In this document: positions 63,306 through 64,000 of the stretch, one piece after another
How the letters are laid out: the number at the start of each line of letters is the position of its first letter
How positions within the stretch are numbered: position 1 is the first letter of the stretch
DNA from: Rhizobium sp. RM
GTDB taxonomy: Bacteria; Pseudomonadota; Alphaproteobacteria; Rhizobiales; Rhizobiaceae
Reading direction: 5' to 3'
Assembly (NCBI RefSeq): GCF_013390595.1
Contig: NZ_JACAWV010000007.1
Coordinates: forward strand, 496,001 to 560,000
Length of the DNA: 64,000 nucleotides
Notes under the pieces: generated by a model
What the model was told of the DNA's origin: nothing
Database searches by the model: none
Seen by the model: the letters and a program-made list of their open reading frames with translations, nothing else
Program-made: the position numbers and the translations under genes

Positions 63306-63680
63306 ATGACGTATGACTTTCAAGGAAAACAAATCCTTGTTCTGGAGGACGATGCCCTTCTGGCGATGGACATGGAGGATTTTCTCTCGGATCTGGGTGT
63401 GACCGTCGTCGGTCCTGTGTCGCACATCGCGGCTGCAATCGAGCAAATCAACAAAATGGATCTGGACGGCGCCGTCATTGACCTCAATCTGCGAGGTGAA
63501 ATGTCGTTTCCGGTGATCGACGAATTGAAAGCCGCAAACATTCCCTTTGTTGTCTGCAGCGGTTACGCAGAAATTCCCGGCGTACGCTCCCAGCTGGGTG
63601 GCCTGACAATTGTATCCAAGCCATGCGACTTCACAAATCTTTCCGGTGTTCTGGCACGCGAGTTTGCTTTGGCAAGCTAA
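63306..63680 (+). CDS. Single-domain response regulator
   Basis: A 124-aa receiver-only protein. The pocket is E14-D15-D16 in VLEDDALLA, the phosphoacceptor is D59 in GAVIDLNLRGEMSFPV, Ser replaces Thr in VVCSGYAE, and the Lys is in IVSKPCD. This FPV/SGY type is common in rhizobia next to HWE kinases, where it may act as a phosphate sink. A consensus EcfG promoter precedes it, so it is probably made under general stress, whose signalling also uses HWE kinases. It converges on the kinase gene at the right edge. Confidence 0.9.
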   Translation: MTYDFQGKQILVLEDDALLAMDMEDFLSDLGVTVVGPVSHIAAAIEQINKMDLDGAVIDLNLRGEMSFPVIDELKAANIPFVVCSGYAEIPGVRSQLGGLTIVSKPCDFTNLSGVLAREFALAS

Positions 63681-63709
63681 ACCCGAAAACCTCTATGCGC
63701 ATCTGAACA

Positions 63710-63730
63710 ATGGGCGCTTTAAGCGCCCAT
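63710..63730. terminator. Bidirectional hairpin between convergent genes
   Basis: ATGGGCGCTT (63710-63719) and AAGCGCCCAT (63721-63730) form a perfect inverted repeat between the regulator stop and the opposing kinase stop. In practice the closing loop is formed by the inner T/A bases. U-tracts are weak on both sides. Confidence 0.6.
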
Positions 63731-64000
63731 CAGTTCAACGGAAAAACGACACGGTACTTTAGACCGGTGTTTTCATAGCGGATTTCGCTTTCCGCATGGA
63801 GCTCGTATTCGGCGCCCTGTGTTATCAACGTGGTCCCGAAACCAGCATCTTGCGGCGCACTGACGGGCGGTCCGCCGCTCTCGCACCACCGAAGCGCAAC
63901 GCGTGCGTCGTCGGCCTTGCCGACTTTTTCCCAGGTCACATCGACCTTTCCTTGGGCGCCGGAGAGCGAGCCGTATTTCTGAGCGTTTGTTACGAGTTCA
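63730..64000 (-). CDS. HWE/HisKA_2 histidine kinase, C-terminal part (cut by window edge)
   Basis: Only the last ~90 residues are present; the frame continues past 64000. The N-box ELVTNAQKYGSLS lies at the very edge, followed by VDVTWEK, RVALRWCESGGPPV and GFGTTLI (the short G-box of HWE-type ATPases), ending YRVVFPLN. The W-x-E/C text is typical of HWE kinases. The first ATG inside the window (63939) is internal and not the start. It faces the single-domain regulator, its probable partner. Confidence 0.85.
   Translation of the reverse strand, partial: ELVTNAQKYGSLSGAQGKVDVTWEKVGKADDARVALRWCESGGPPVSAPQDAGFGTTLITQGAEYELHAESEIRYENTGLKYRVVFPLN

Overview
The window looks like chromosome or large-replicon sequence from an alphaproteobacterium of the Rhizobiaceae (Agrobacterium/Rhizobium type). 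This rests on gene families (Ugp-like and quaternary-amine ABC systems, HutC, HWE/HisKA_2 kinases, a BacA/BclA-like exporter), on high GC coding bias, and on repeated GGAAC-N16/17-(C/A)GTT promoters of the EcfG/RpoE2 general stress type. The species cannot be fixed from the sequence. I see no rRNA, tRNA, CRISPR array, insertion sequence or prophage.

Layout. Bases 1-24563 are one open reading frame, cut by the left edge, for a giant (>8100 aa) secreted repeat protein: DUF4347 domain, propeller-like region, SdrD_B-type domain, then dozens of cadherin/VCBS/Ig-like repeats including a nearly perfect 1524-bp tandem duplication. Bases 24582-30280 (minus) are a six-gene carbohydrate/glycerophosphodiester uptake operon: binding protein, two permeases, GDPD phosphodiesterase, ATPase, RpiR regulator. 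A secreted lipocalin follows. Bases 31703-37536 (plus) hold a quaternary-amine/histidine-type ABC importer, HutC, and a HutH-family protein that lacks the MIO-forming Ala-Ser-Gly. Bases 37566-40344 hold a PhnD-like protein and a desaturase (minus), divergent from an XRE regulator, with a palindromic operator between them. At 40444-40685 lies a relic copy of the start of the uptake operon, with a nonsense codon and a 100-bp deletion.

Bases 40797-49440 are a stress island: MgtC-like protein, CsbD, topoisomerase IB, FAD oxidoreductase, PRC-barrel protein, a three-gene operon (N-formylglutamate amidohydrolase, QEGLA metallopeptidase-like protein, glutathione-synthetase-like ATP-grasp) and an SDR. 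Four of these genes have clear or likely EcfG-type promoters and MgtC has a weaker one. A BacA/BclA-like ABC exporter follows. Bases 51463-59796 (minus) are energy/acid metabolism: acetate kinase, phosphoketolase, a P-type ATPase reduced to its two ends, a CBS-BON protein, aspartate 4-decarboxylase and the aspartate:alanine antiporter. Bases 60149-64000 are signalling: a CHASE3 kinase, an Rcp1-like regulator and a receiver-HisKA_2 kinase in one operon, then a single-domain regulator converging on a second HWE/HisKA_2 kinase cut by the right edge.

Working together: phosphoketolase and acetate kinase yield ATP from sugar phosphates, AspD/AspT can generate proton-motive force and consume protons, and the EcfG-type promoters tie the central island and the last response regulator to the general stress response. 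The most unusual items are the MIO-less HutH paralogue beside its own importer, the two gene relics (binding protein and P-type ATPase), the XRE-desaturase-PhnD module and the fresh internal duplication in the giant protein.
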